A DNA stretch of 64,000 bases. Origin: Oscarella lobularis. Lineage: Eukaryota > Porifera > Homoscleromorpha > Homosclerophorida > Oscarellidae. Positions 25,601-38,194 of the stretch are shown piece by piece. The notes below the pieces were generated by a model, which was given only the letters and a program-made list of their open reading frames with translations, was not told where the DNA came from and did no database searches. Each line of letters begins with the position of its first letter. Within the stretch, counting starts at the first letter, position 1. The stretch is taken from NCBI RefSeq assembly GCF_947507565.1, contig NC_089186.1:930001-994000 (forward strand). Reading direction: 5' to 3'. The translations under genes were made by a program, and so were the position numbers.

Positions 25601-28348
25601 GGAGCGCCAGGCTCGTCAAAGACGCTATCCTTCAATTTGGCGGCAGCAAATCTGAAAGAAGCCGAATCGCCGAGCGAACTTTTTCGCTCGTTTCCGGCTC
25701 TTGATGTTCACCATTATCAGTGCTCAAGACGTTCAACGTCTCGCGAAATTGAGAAAATTTTTCAAAGAGCAATAACCCGACAGAAGAATCACGAGAAGTC
25801 TCGCCTACCCGTGAATTGCGTGGTGTTCATGGATGAAGCCGGGCTTCCGGAAGAGAGTCACGAGTCTCTGAAAGCTTTGCACTATTACTTGGACAGTCCC
25901 GCAGTTTCGTTCGTTGCCATAACGAATAACGTTCTCGACGCGGCGAAGTCAAACCGCGCTGTGAATCTTTTTCGACCAAAAATGGATCTGGATGAATTAC
26001 AGACTCTCGCCTCAGGATGTTTGGATGATCAAAGTTCACTAGCTCTTACTGTGAATAAATTTTGCGATCGGTACTTGAAGCTGATGGAAAAGGACGAGTT
26101 CAAGAATTTCTTTGGATTACGAGATTTCATTCATTTCATTCGCTATATTCGCCGTCATCGTAATTCAGTCGTCGGCACAGAGCAAAGATCTATGTCTCAA
26201 CTGGTTCTCAGGGCCCTCGAACGCAACTTCAACGGAATCCCCAAGTCTCTATTCATTGATCTGGCGAACAGCTTTTTGTCAGCATTAGACAGGCCTAAAT
26301 CTCTGACAGAACTTGAAATGAGAAACGTCGCTCAAATTCTAAAGGATAGTTTGAATGATACTATGGAGGCAAACCAAACACTCGGCGGTGAAGGCGGCGA
26401 CGCAGAAGTGCGATACAAGTTGATCATTGACGCAAGCGAGGACGACTCCATGACTCGCCTTCTCTTTCAACACGGCGTCTTGGAAAAAGGTCCTACCCGC
26501 GTCTTCTCTTGTAACGATTTTCCGGGTGACAATGATCTGCAAAAAGTCCACGTTATCTCGTCCATAAGGCACGCTGCTTTGGAAGGTCGCACCGTGATTC
26601 TGAGTCAAACCGACGACATAAATGAAAGCTTTTACGATTTGTTTAATCAGCGTTTTCGCAGAATCGCTGATCGTTACTATGCGAATATAGCAATTGGTTC
26701 CCATTCAAAGCCTTGCCGTGTTGATCCAAGTTTTCGCTGCATTGTTCACGTGCGACAGTCGGAGTTGGAGAACACTCCTCCGCCGTTTCTGAATCGTTTC
26801 GAAAAGTACCTTGTTTCGATTGAGGATTGGCTTGACGCTTCTGTTGCCTCGCTGCCTCCTGTTTTGAGGAAGGCTGTGCGATTGGCTCGCGATAAAGTGG
26901 TCACGTTTGAAAAAACGCTAGGCCCAAAAAATTTGTACGGGTGGACAGATCAAACGGTCAATTCCTTGTTTTTGGAGATGCTACCAAAGCTAGGATCGCC
27001 CGAGGCGAAAGAACGACTATTTCCATTTGAAAAAGGCAGTGGTGAAGAAATGAAAGCCGAAGTAGGCTATACAAGCCACGACGGGAGCGAGCCGCGTCAG
27101 GCTGATGCCGCTGTCTGGCAGAAAAAGGCACCTGTCATAGCAGATCATCTCGAACGGTTCATTCGCGAAGCGTGCAAATTTTCAGTATCGTTATCTCTTC
27201 GCACAGAAACAGCGAGCATCTTGTCTCTGACATGCTCAGACACCTCTTCGGATATCGCTGCTACGAGAAAATTGCTAATGGACAATCCTCGTTTGATTTT
27301 CGAATGGCTCACTGATTGTATTCAGAAGTCGAAAGATGACTCTTCTGCAGAAGAAAAGAGTGCTCCTATTTCTCTGCCCGAAGCGTTCTCGTTTTCGTGC
27401 TTAGTTCAGTGGATGGTTCGTCACGTCTGCGTTCGTCTCTTGCAGATTGCTACCCCGGAAGCGATTATATTCAACTCGACGACGCTACCCAAAGTGTACA
27501 TTGACCATTACTTACAGCATCAGCATCATTTCTCGTTGCAGAATCTTGTTCACAGTACAGACATCTGCAATTCATCGTTCAAAACTGTGTGCTACACTCG
27601 AACAACTCCTCTCATTCTCAGATGGTCAGACGATGCTGCGAGCGTGGAAATGTCTATGGACCACTCTAGCTCGTTGCTGGATTGCGTTGTTTGCAAGCTC
27701 GAGCACGTCTCTTCTCTGGATAATCTTCGTTTGCGGATAAAGGCTTATCTGGCTGGAAGCAGCCATCTGTTTCTAATGGTTGTTAACATGGATCAGTGCA
27801 CTCGAAGGCAAATCAACATTGCTCGAACATTGATTGAAGAAAATGGAGAGAAGATCGGGAAATCGTTTCTCCTGTTGCTTCATTTTCCAGCAAGTGTAGG
27901 AACTTTGCACTATTGCTATCAATCTCTCTTTCTGCATAATTGGAATTACGTGTACTTAGAAAGAGTCTCGGAACTTGATGACGAAGATATAGCTGATGTC
28001 GAACAATGGATGAAATTTGCCTACAGTGACAAAAGCGATTTGGAAAAGTTTATTGATAACTTTACGAACTCTCTTTTTTCTATTTTGCCTCATGCAGTCC
28101 ACTCATCTCTTTCAAGAGTGATACTGGGTGGTGGCAGTGGCAACGGCGAGGATTTAATTTTTAATCGGCCAATGAGTCTTCTTGAGAGGACTTCTCTTTT
28201 GGAGACCAAGATTCGCCAATTACCTGATTTCGCCAAAATTCTTTGCGAAAAATTTTCTGGTTATTGGACCAAATTGATGGTTTGTAAGTATCTGAAAAGG
28301 TCAGCTGGGTTTTCTTATCAAATGCCGGATGAACACTTGAATAGTTAG
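16601..28348 (+). CDS. RNF213-like AAA+ protein, copy 2 (intact ATPase core, truncated before the E3/C-terminal half)
   Basis: About 20 short exons (16,601 to about 21,610) encode the helical N-terminal arm. One giant exon (about 21,685-28,348, over 2,200 residues) encodes the AAA core. Walker A motifs are GEAGNGKS (AAA2, 23,012-23,035), GETGVGKT (AAA3, 24,227-24,250) and GAPGSSKT (AAA4, 25,601-25,624). Walker B motifs are VVIFFDEINT (near 24,807) and VVFMDEAGL (near 25,820). In known RNF213, AAA3 and AAA4 are the active sites. The frame stops at 28,348 soon after homology to copy 1 ends (about 28,290), so the E3-shell, RZ and C-terminal regions are missing. The first exon is uncertain: an ATG at 16,601 reads to an AG|GCAAGT donor near 16,655 (a GC-AG intron), then an exon starts at about 16,801. 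Neither RING nor death domain is present. It could work as a core-only protein or be a truncated duplicate. Confidence 0.72.
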
Positions 28349-28414
28349 TGTGATATCTTCTCGACGAATTAACGTCAGTCACATCTTCACATCCTGGGCA
28401 AAAACGCCCCATCG

Positions 28415-31237
28415 ATGGCAAGCAGAGAAGCAGTCGAGCTCAGAAGTCTTTCTTATATATCGCCTACAAAAACCGAAGCGAACTCCGACGTCGCCGATGC
28501 GACCGTGGGAGCGAATAAGTCGACAGTCGAGAAGGACACCGATCCTCAAACTCTCCTGCGGAACGAACTGGAGAACTTCGGCGAAGGCCAAGCGAGGCGA
28601 ATTGCACTGCACGTCGACAGCGGAGCGAATGTGAAGCAGCGCTACGACGACGGCACCGTCGGGGTCAAACTGACAGTACTGCACGTTCTATTCGACGCTT
28701 TTTCTAAATCGAGCGAAGACGACGAAACGAAACGGCGCTCTTGCGCAGAATGTGAGAGCCCGCTTATTCCATGCAGTAGGAAACGTGTCTCTTCTCTCTT
28801 ACAGCCCTCCAAACGCTTCTCGATCTCGGTGCCGATCCTACGGCACGCGATCATAACGATCGCTCTGTCCTGCAAGCGGCTGTCGCGAATTTATGCCCTG
28901 TTAACCTCTTGGAGATTCTTCTGTCGTCCGACAGGGACGTAGGCGGGGACAGCGCCTTGCTTCATGATCTGGTCGGTGCACCCTAGGATCTTCATCTTTT
29001 CTCTTGCCAAGGCGGGCAGAACCCTGTAGAGATGCAATGTTCTCATTTAGTCCGCTTTGATGAGATAAAAGATGTCATTTTTTAATAGTCTTGCAACTTA
29101 TCATTTCTCTTTTAGCTAGCATCCGGAAAGGCTTTTAACATGGACTACGTCGAAAATCTAATTGACAAGGGCACCAATTTGGAATTTAAATTGACCCCCG
29201 AGGAGCCAAACTCTCTCGAGCTGATGGCTGGGCTTGAAGACAAGGGTAAATCGTTGATCAGTCTTGTAGAGCAGAAGTGACCTCAGCTGCTGAGTAAACA
29301 CGCCAACTCTATGCTTCAGCATGCAGTTAAATCCGGAAGCTTGGAAAGCGTCAAGGTATATACCGTAATACTCAATTAATAGTATTCCGTTAGTGTCTAA
29401 ATTTAACAATTTATTTTTCTTAAATCGTTTATAAACGCATATTTGGTTATTTTTTGCAGTTTCTTCTAAAAATTGGAGCAACGTGTGTCGTCTCGAAAAT
29501 GAGAGATCTTCCATACGAGAAGGTGACTCTTCTCGCTGATCACCGGGTGATTCGGATGTCAGCGAAGCCGATTGAAATGACGCTTCAATTGGCAGCGCTC
29601 TATTGCGAGTGTTCCAAGCGCGAGCAATTGCATCGCCTCGAGCTTTTGTTGTTGTCCGAGAGTATGCAGAGTCTCGCCGTCGAGATGATGGATAAGGCCC
29701 ATTGGACAGAAGATAACATTGGACAGGATTTGTTTGAGTACGGAATCGAAAACAATCAAAAGATGGTAAGTCATTTTGCACGGAGAAATTCTGGGTTTGA
29801 ATAGTTTGCGCGCACACTCTCCACTGCATGGGCTCTTCTCGTGCATACTATTCCATAGGACCTATATACCAAATTTACGTCGTACCTCACTCCTTACCTC
29901 GTATTCGCATAGAAGCATGTACATTTAGGCTTGACTGACGTGGTTACTCTACTCATGCATACCTTTGACTTTATACCATGCATGCCACTCATCAGAATTC
30001 ACCATGAGACCGAATTGAATTGTGCTTCAAGAGCTTGTCGTAGACCTACTTTTGGTGTTATAGATCCCACTCCGCAACAGTAATTTGTTATACAAGTAAC
30101 TGACGTTCTATTTTAGTTTATCGCCTCCGTTCTCGTTCAGCAGATGGTGAAGACGTCTTGGTACGGCAAAGTAAGACTAGGGAGGCGACAGTACGCGTAC
30201 AAAGTCTTCCTATTTCTCGCCAAAGCGTTTTTCCTGCCCTTCGTTTTTGCCTTCTGTCTTCCCTGCCTCCGATTTTCCTGCCTGCGGACGCGCTACACAG
30301 AGTGGATGAAAGTCAGTGAACTGGTCATTGTCTACGTAGCCAATACCGTAACCTACCTCCTCTTCGTTCTTTTTCTCGTCATCAACGTCTCACTCAAATC
30401 AAGCGACATCCCGGCTACCTCGCCAAGCAATCTCGATTGGATTGTTCTCGTCTTCGTTGTTGCTCTCGCACTCCAAGAAGTCGCTCAAGCGTTTAGTCAT
30501 CGACAGAAGTTCACTCACTATGCAGCAAACTGGAGCAACATCCTCGACATAGTTCTCATTATCAGTTTCACTTCTTACTACGTTCTTCTATTTGTAGGCT
30601 ACTACGCCGTCGACGATGGCTTCCAAGTGATTCGCGCTTCGTTTCATTTTCTCGGCTTGGCGTCTCTTCTCAGCACCGTCCGATTTTTGTGGTATCTTCA
30701 AGCTCATTCGCTTCTCGGTCCGATACAGCTGTCTTTCTTCGGAATCTTCTACGACGTCCTACTCTTTCTCGTTATTTTGGGCACTTTTTTGATCGGCTTT
30801 TCTGTCAGCTTAACAAGCGTCTATTCGGCACCGGTGAAGAGTGTTGGAGCGCCGGTAAACGAGACTGTGCCAGTTGACGTTTCAGGGTATCCGACATTCT
30901 ATATTTTGAAGAAACAGGTGGCACATGTAGCAGAAAATTATTTAGTAAATTAGATACAATTTGTTTCTTAATCTAGAGTCGGTGCGAACAGTCTCCAATA
31001 CTATCTCTTGTGCCCTTGCTCCATTTCATATTTACATCAACAGCATGGAAAACCTATTTACTCTGTACTATCCTGTTTTCTCAGGTAATTTTATTAGCTA
31101 AATCTACCCCATTTGACTACTGTTACGTCAATGTAGAGTTATACAAATACCTCTTTGGAGAGAAGAAAAGCTTCCCCGCAAACCGCAGTTCCACAGAATG
31201 GCAACTTTTCTTGCTGCCCTTTTTGGCGGTTGGTTAA
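28415..31237 (+). CDS. TRPC-like cation channel: ankyrin region plus S1-S5, with an in-frame stop
   Basis: The ATG at 28,415 opens an N-terminal exon, followed by ankyrin-like exons (TLLDLGADPTARD near 28,812; MLQHAVKSGSLESVKFLL spanning an intron near 29,350-29,465). A long exon starting near 30,118 carries several hydrophobic segments. The TRPC-like S4-S5 signature LWYLQAHSLLGPIQLS lies near 30,690-30,735, and S5 extends to about 30,815. An in-frame TGA at 29,278-29,280 interrupts good ankyrin sequence (EQK before it, PQLLSKHAN after). Past about 30,917 the pore helix and S6 cannot be placed in one clean frame. A possible pore exon lies at 30,977-31,083 and a final piece at 31,133-31,237. 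The channel would conduct cations at the plasma membrane if intact. It may be a recent pseudogene, or the stop may be a sequence error. Confidence 0.65.
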
Positions 31238-31316
31238 TAATCTGAGAAGACGTTCTTTGTTATCTGCAAAGACATCGAATTTCTTGCCTGAGACATTTGC
31301 TCGACGAACTGACTCC

Positions 31317-31940
31317 TGGTCCGGTTCCTAATGGGGCCTCACCTTTAGCCAAAAAATTAATCGCATATTTTATAAATGAGTCAAAGTAGCTCTAATTTGA
31401 TGCAGAAATTGCTGCCTTCCCCTTTAAATAAAAGAAATTTTTACAGCCCGTTTCCAATTGGGGCACCATTATTATCTGTAAAACTAATCGCTCGTTTTTT
31501 GCTATAAATCAGTCGAAGCAGCTCTAATTTGATTCAGAAAAACGTTTTCATTGCAGCCTTAGCATTTAAATAAACGAAATTTCCGTGGTCCGGTTCATAA
31601 TGGGGCCTCACCTTTATCCAAAAAATTAATCGCATATTTTACACTATAAATAAGTCGACGTATCTCTTATTTAATGCAGAAATTGCTTCCTTTGCCTTTG
31701 AATAAACAAAATGTTTGTGGCCCTGTTCGTAATGGGGCCTCATTTTTATCCAAAAAATTAATAGCATATTTTACGCTATTAATAAGTCGAAGTAGCTCTT
31801 GTTTAATGCAGAAAATGCTGCCTGTGCCTTTGAATGAACGAAATTTTAATGGCCCGGTTCCTAATGGGGCCTCATTTTTATCCAAAACATTAATCGCATA
31901 TTTTACTCATTTAATAAGTCGAGGTAGCTTTATTTAACGG
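31317..31940. repeat. Five tandem copies of a ~132-bp unit
   Basis: Units begin near 31,317, 31,446, 31,589, 31,721 and 31,853, each opening with a variant of GGTTCCTAATGGGGCCTCA. Each unit contains AAAAATTAATCGCATATTTT and later a run like TTTGAATAAACGAAAT. The last three copies are closest, and their 132-bp period keeps both strands open (44 residues per unit). The array lies between the TRPC-like gene and the first ankyrin exon of the next gene. No similarity to a known protein repeat was recognised, so it is treated as a minisatellite. Confidence 0.85.
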
Positions 31941-31978
31941 ACCGTCTCCTAAACACTCTTTTTTTGACCTGTTGGCAG

Positions 31979-34900
31979 AGATCAAAACGATCGTTTGCTG
32001 TGCGTGTTGCAATTGAACGGCTGAGTGCAACCATCAGAGAAGGTAAGCGTTATGAACTGGAGAGATTCCTTTTGGCAGAAAAAGGATTTCACATTGGCCA
32101 GGTACGGAGAACGTGTTTTTATATCCGCTGCATACGATTATTATTTTTTCAGGCGGGGCCCAACTTGGTAGACGCTATTCACTATGTGGCGGGAAGGGAG
32201 TTTGAGACGGCGGATGAGGCAGATGAGTGGCTCAGCTATTTAGTTTTTGACAAAAATGAAAACCTTGACAAGCCAGGAAAAGTACAATATCAATACTTTT
32301 GAGTTGATAAATTAATTGATATGTATGTGTAGATTGGTTTACTGACACCACTTCACTGTGCGTGCGGGTGGGGAAATATTTATGGCGTCATGTGGCTCGT
32401 CAGTCACGGTGCAAACGTCTCCGTGAAAGACGCGGTATGATAAGAAAATGTACGTCAGATTGTTGTCCACACTGACAGCTCTTTCAGGGAGGGAATACGC
32501 CGTATTCGTATGCCTGTGCAAGTTCCGTTGACACATTGAAAAAAATTGGCTATTTGGAAGAACGTGGCTATCTTTTGTCACCGGATGACATAGTAACGGC
32601 TTTGGCGTAGACTCTGTTTCAACGGATTCAGAAACTTTCCTTTTCCTCCTTTAGTGTTGGGCCGCTGGGAATCAATTTACATCTTCTGAAGAAGCTCAGA
32701 AGGTTTTGAGATATCTTTTTATTCAAAAGAAAATGAGTGTCAACGCTACTGAAAAGAAGGTACATGATGAAGTTCATTTTTCTTGCCTGCACAAAATATC
32801 TGTAATAATTAATTAATTACAGAGCAATAACACTCCTTTGCATTACGCTTGCAACAGAGGAAGCATTTTTGGAATGAAATGGCTTGTTGAACACAATTCT
32901 GCTATTAATAGCGTCAACAAGGTTAGGAGATTTCACCTGCAGTGCCTATAGTCTTATTTATTATATCAGGAGGGCCAAACGCCTTTTATGTTGGCATGTG
33001 CAGGTGACATTGATCCTTCACTGAAAGCGCGCTACTTAGATGAAAAAGGAGCCGACTGTTTTGCAATTGATGAGGTGGGTCCATGTTGATGTTGTTAGAG
33101 AAGACAAAGCATTTTTGAAATTTAAATTCAGGACCAGAGAACGGCTTTCTGTTATGCCACCAAGGGTTCAAAGTCTGAAAAGGACACAGAAGATGTTCTT
33201 CAATTTCTTGTCGCAAAGGGCATTCTCATCAATTCTATTTCTAAGGTTTGATTTTCACCAGGCCTATTGGCGGTCTTAGTTTGAACAATTTGTACTTGTT
33301 TAGTGGAGGAGGACACCCTTATTGCACGCATGCGATTCGGACAATCCTTTTTTCAACGCCATTAAGCAGCTCATTGAGCTGGGGGCTGATATTGCTGCTA
33401 CAGATTCCGTTAGTAAGAATGCTTCTCGCCGACTTATTCATTTTATTGTTTATAGATGAAACGGAATGCTTTGCATCTGGCTGCGAGTAACCCTCGAAAA
33501 TGCAAATCAGTTATTGATCTTTTGATTGAAGAAGGTGTCGACGTCACTGGTGAAGACGAGGTGATGTGGCTCGTGATTAGGAAATGAATTCATTAATTTG
33601 AAATTCAGAAAGGAAAAATGCCTCATCAGGTAGCACGTGATGATGAAGTGAAAGCTCTTCTTCGACAGCATTACGTACGTTTTCATTTTGATTCTTTCCC
33701 GAATGCATATTGTTTAATTAGGACGCACGGTGTGCAGCCAAGGCGGATCCAGAATGGAATCGCCTCGATTCTGTGAAAGATAAAATTTTGTCTCATTTCG
33801 GCAACGCTCTTGTTGGAGAAACTGCTCTTGATCCTCTTCGCTCCCGCGGGTGTCTTTCCTCTCGTCAGTACGAGGAGCTTCTGGGATGCTCGCTGAAGAA
33901 AGTGGCCCCGGAGTTACTTAGTGTTCTTATGTCACAGCCACCTCCCAGTTTCTATTCCTTTTGCGCTGTTCTGCAGCAGGGGAACGACGATCAAAAGGCT
34001 CTTTATGACTTCATCGCTTCTGTTCCAAGGGTGACTCAAGATGATGAGTCAGGCGGAAAAAATTTAAAGGTAGGTCTACTCGTGTAAGTTCAGGCTGAGC
34101 AGTGTGATCGAAAAGCGAGTGTCGTCTTCTAATTAACCGAAAACGAATTCGTAGAATCGCCGACTTGCGACGAAAAATATTGTTATTCATTAATTAGTTG
34201 GCTGATTGGTTGTTGGCAGAAACGCACTCCGAGAATGATCTCGTCCGCGATCGAGCGATTGGCCACGATAATCCAGAAGAGAAATGAGGATGAATTGAAG
34301 AGTTTTCTTTCTACAGAAAAAGGATTTCGATCTCAGCAGGTATGGAATAGTTGCGTTTTCCATCGCTGCACGCCACTGTATTCTCTTTTTCGTTAGAACG
34401 GCGACGATGACTTTTCATTATTTCACTATGTGGCGGGAAAAGAGTTTGAGACGGCGGATGAAGCCGATTATTGGCTCAGCTATGCGCTTGTGCAAAAGAA
34501 TCAAGAGATTGAAATGATATCACCCAAGGTATGAAAACGCTTTGGATTGGTAAATTAATTGATGCGTGGATGCAGAAAGGGCTCCTCCCACTTCACTGTG
34601 CGTGCCAGTGGGGAAATATTTTTGGCGTTGAATGGCTCGTCAGTCACGGTGCAAATATCAACGCGAAAGACATTGTATGGCTTGCAATGGATTTCATATG
34701 GTTTCACTAAGCACTCTTTTTAGATAAAACGTACGCCATATTCTTGTGCCTGTACAAGTTCTGTTGACACAATAAAAAAAATTTTATATCTCGAAAAACA
34801 TGGCTACATTTTGTCACCGTCTGATATTGTAAGCGAATTGATATCAGCTCTCTCGCACCAATAGCATTTGATTTATAGGTTTGGGCAGCTGAAAATCAAT

Positions 34901-37900
34901 TTTCGTCGTCTGAAAAAGCGGACGAGATTTTTCATCAGCTTGTCAATGAAAAGGGATTGAGTGTCAATGCTACTACTGAAGTGATGCATGGCGTGCTTTT
35001 GTTTGATACATGTGCAATCTTTGTAATAGAATCAAAACACTCCTCTGCATTCTGCCTGCAAGGATGGAAGCATTTTTGGAGTGAAATGGCTTGTGGAACA
35101 CAAGGCTGATATCAATAGCGTCAACCAGGTTAGAAGATTTTACTTGTGATACTTTTATTCTTATTTTATCTTCAGAGGGGTGAAACACCTTTTATGAGGG
35201 CGTGTGCAAGTTCCATCAATCGCTCAGCGAAAGTTCGCTACTTGGGTGAAAAAGGAGCGGACTGTCGAGCAAAAGATCACGTGAGATGTTCTTTATTTGT
35301 TAGAAAGTCAATAAACAAATCGCCGTCTTTTTTATTCAGAATGGGAAGACGGCTTTGTTTCATGCCACCGATCCCTCAGAGTGTGAAGATGACGAAGTGA
35401 AAGATGTTCTTCGATATCTTGTCATTGAGAAAGGCATTGATATCAATTCTTTTGATAAGGTAGCATTCTTTAGATATTTAGCATTTTCGTTTGGATATTC
35501 TATTTTTAGGAGGGAAAGACACCCTTAATGGACGCATGCTCTGAACATCCTTCTTTCATCGTCATTCAGCAACTAATTGAATTAGGAGCGGATGTTTCTG
35601 TCAGAGATAAGGTTAGTTATAATGCTCATTCCTCGCTCGTTTTTTATTCAAATCTTTGTAGGACCAACAAAATGCCTTGCATATGGCTGCACAGAGCGCT
35701 TCAAGAATAGACAAGTTAATTATTGATCTATTGATTGAGAAGGGTTGTGACGTCACGTTGCAAGACAAGGTGACGTTTCCCTTGAAATTAAAAGAATTTA
35801 TAAATCAGAATTTTAGAACGGAGAGACACCTTATGAGGTGGCTGAAGATGGTGAAAGGAGAGCTCTCCTTCGGCAGCATTTCGTACGCCATTATTTTGAT
35901 GGAGTTCTCGTATGTATTTGTTTTAATAGGACGCCCGATTTTCCGTTCTTCAACGAGAAAAAGTTCGTCCGGATTCGATTAAGTTTTGCGTAGTTGGCAG
36001 CGAAATGGCTGGAAAAACCACTTTTGTCAACTCTCTTCTTCAACTCAATCAACCTCCACCCAATGATCGTACACCGGGTGTTGGTATCTATTATTGTGAA
36101 GATGAGAAAATTGGCAAAGGATCGTGGTGGGACTTTGGTTCCCAAACGACATTCCACAGCGCACATGCGCTCCTCTTTCAACGGTCCAATACGATGTTCA
36201 TTCTTATTCTTCCAATTCGAAAGGGAGACGAGATGACGTCAGAAAAGAGTCTTCTAGATGAAGGTCAATTCTGGTGCGCGTTTGTTAAGGCTTCATTAAG
36301 AACGCTTCTGTCTCACGTGGCGTCGCTAATTCCATTTATGATAGTATTCAATTTAATCGGTTTCGAAGAAAAGGCGGGAATTGAAGTGAGTTTCCAGATG
36401 AAACGAGTCGCCAGAGAGCTTCAGAAACTATTTGGCAATACGTTCAATATTGAAGTTGATCACGTGATCGAAATGGATTGCGGTAAGAGCAATTCGGTTC
36501 GCATGGACGTTTGTCGACAGAAACTCAAGAAAATTCGTGAAAAAATGCTAGAAGTAATAACTCAATAATCTAAAAATGACATTTTGACACACTTTGGTTT
36601 TCACAGGCAGCGGATGGCGTTCCGAAGTTATGCCACGAAATTGAAAAGCATCTCTCTATTCCGGACGAAGAGAGAGAACATTCATTGGCCTATTTCCTGA
36701 CAACTGAAGAATTCCAGAAGTGGATTGCTCAAGAGGTCAAACTCGTTCTAAACGAGGACGAGAAAAAAGTGGCTGTTGAATATCTTGACTCGTCGGGATT
36801 AGTGAGTGATTAGTATTTGTTTTGCACTATTTAATAATATGTTTATATAGATTATTAACCTTGGTCGTCGCATTTGTGTTCGACCTCAGTGGCTGTGTCA
36901 TAATGTAATCGATCCTCTTCTCGCTCCTACCTGGTTTCCAGTCGCCATGCAGATGGGGAAATCGGGGAAGGCGTCAAAGAGTGACATTGAATCGGCTCTG
37001 ACGGCATTTGAAGACGACCTCGTACACAAGGGCCGTCCATCTGCATTCGTTGTGAAGGCTGACGTTGCAATTGAAGTTCTTCGCTCTTTGGATCTGTGCA
37101 TTGCGCTGGAAGACGCACCTGGAATGTATCAGATTCCCGCTCTACTTGACGATTCAATTTCTCCCACCGCCTGGGTTAAAGATTCGAAGTTGGACGTGTA
37201 TCGTGGTCAACGATACGAGTGCCTCCTTTCCGTCGACATCATCTCGCCGTCGTCGTTTGTCATTCTTCAATGTCGTTGCTCTCGTCTGACGAACGCAAGT
37301 GAAGAGCCTTGGAAGAACGGCATAAAATTAGTGAGGATCATTGGCAATAAAGTAATTGAGTGTCTCATCCAATTGGGACTCAAGATGGGACATCATTGCA
37401 TTGACGTCATTCTTCGCTGGTCCAGCAAAGTGAAATGTGACGCTGAGGCAAAGAAATTCTTCAACGAACTAAAATCGATGATCGCTGAAGCGTGCGACGA
37501 AAGAAGTCCGGGAGTTATTCTCAACTGGTTTTATTTAGACAGTTCTCATCTTCAACAACTTGATGAAGATCCGGCCATTTATTCTTTCAGTGAAGTTGAT
37601 CAAAAGCTCAATGACAATGCTCTTGATCACATCTTGTTTTCAACTCGGCCAGAGAGACGAAATCGCTTATGTGTCCGAGAATTGGCGTTTATAGAAGGGA
37701 TTGATTCCAAAGTAATAGAATAGAGCCCGAGAAGAAAGACTCACCAGTTTATTTTCATTTAGCCTTTGGTCGCCTCTAATCCGGATCAAATTAAATGTGC
37801 TTTTGGTATTCCCTTTCAGTATGTAATATGAAATAATTGTTTATTGATTTTATTTTGTTAAGACTCTTTTCCCGCCGATGGTGAGCCCGTATCAGTTGAG

Positions 37901-38194
37901 TTGATGAGAGCATGCGCCGCCCTAAAAGGTTCCAAATGGATGGATATAGGCACTTTTCTCATCAGCCCTGACGAAATCGAATATATTCGCGATTTCGCTC
38001 CTACCAACTCCGCTCGCATGTTCAAAGTGCTCGAATCTTGGAGCAAAGGAGCAAAATCTCCGACGGTAGGCAGGCTTCTTAGGTGGTTTGAGCAGGTTGA
38101 CGTGAGTCAAAGAGCTATCAAAATAAAGTATGAAGAACTCTATGGACGTAGCATGCAGCTTGACCAGCCGGCGATCCACACAAGAACAAATTAA
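31979..38194 (+). CDS. Ankyrin-CARD-ankyrin-ROC-COR-death protein (DAPK1-like without kinase)
   Basis: Exons of about 80-130 bp, one per ankyrin repeat (e.g. TPLHYACNRGSIFGMKWLVE), run from 31,979 to 33,675. A CARD-like helical exon follows at about 33,722-34,070 (ADPEWNRLDSVKDKI, LRSRGCLSSRQYEELL). A second set of ankyrin exons (34,221-35,890) leads into a ROC GTPase (about 35,929-36,552; P-loop GSEMAGKT, switch II WDFGSQ). COR exons come next (36,607-36,800 and 36,851-37,715; IINLGRRICVRP, winged-helix-like). The death domain is 37,861-38,194 (SPTVGRLLRWFEQ). The order ankyrin-ROC-COR-death is that of DAPK1, but no kinase is seen. Each ankyrin set begins after a splice acceptor. The CARD exon ends AAAG|GTAGGT and can splice to 34,221, so one fused protein is favoured; two adjacent genes are the alternative. 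The true first exon upstream of 31,979 was not found. Confidence 0.72.
33722..34073 (+). other. CARD exon between two ankyrin blocks
   Basis: This exon starts DARC, which corresponds to the DARF start of the ROC exon in the sister gene copies. It then switches to a CARD-like sequence (KADPEWNRLDSVKD; VGETALDPLRSRGCLSS; EELLGCSLKKVAPELL; FYSFCAVLQQG). The same domain occurs at 46,446-46,880. CARD assignment rests on the six-helix pattern and on conserved D-x-L-x-S-R-G-C-L/I-S and F-x-F-x-A-V-L-Q positions. Exon fusion at the homologous point suggests unequal exchange between tandem copies. Confidence 0.65.

Noticed and set aside
1-28348. The two RNF213-like copies as uncollapsed haplotypes of one gene
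   Set aside because: They are about 80% similar at DNA level by eye, with different indels, and lie in tandem with unrelated DNA between them, so they are paralogs.
31667-31937. 44-residue protein repeats on + and - strands
   Set aside because: They come from the 132-bp tandem repeat; no splice links to neighbouring genes and no known repeat family.
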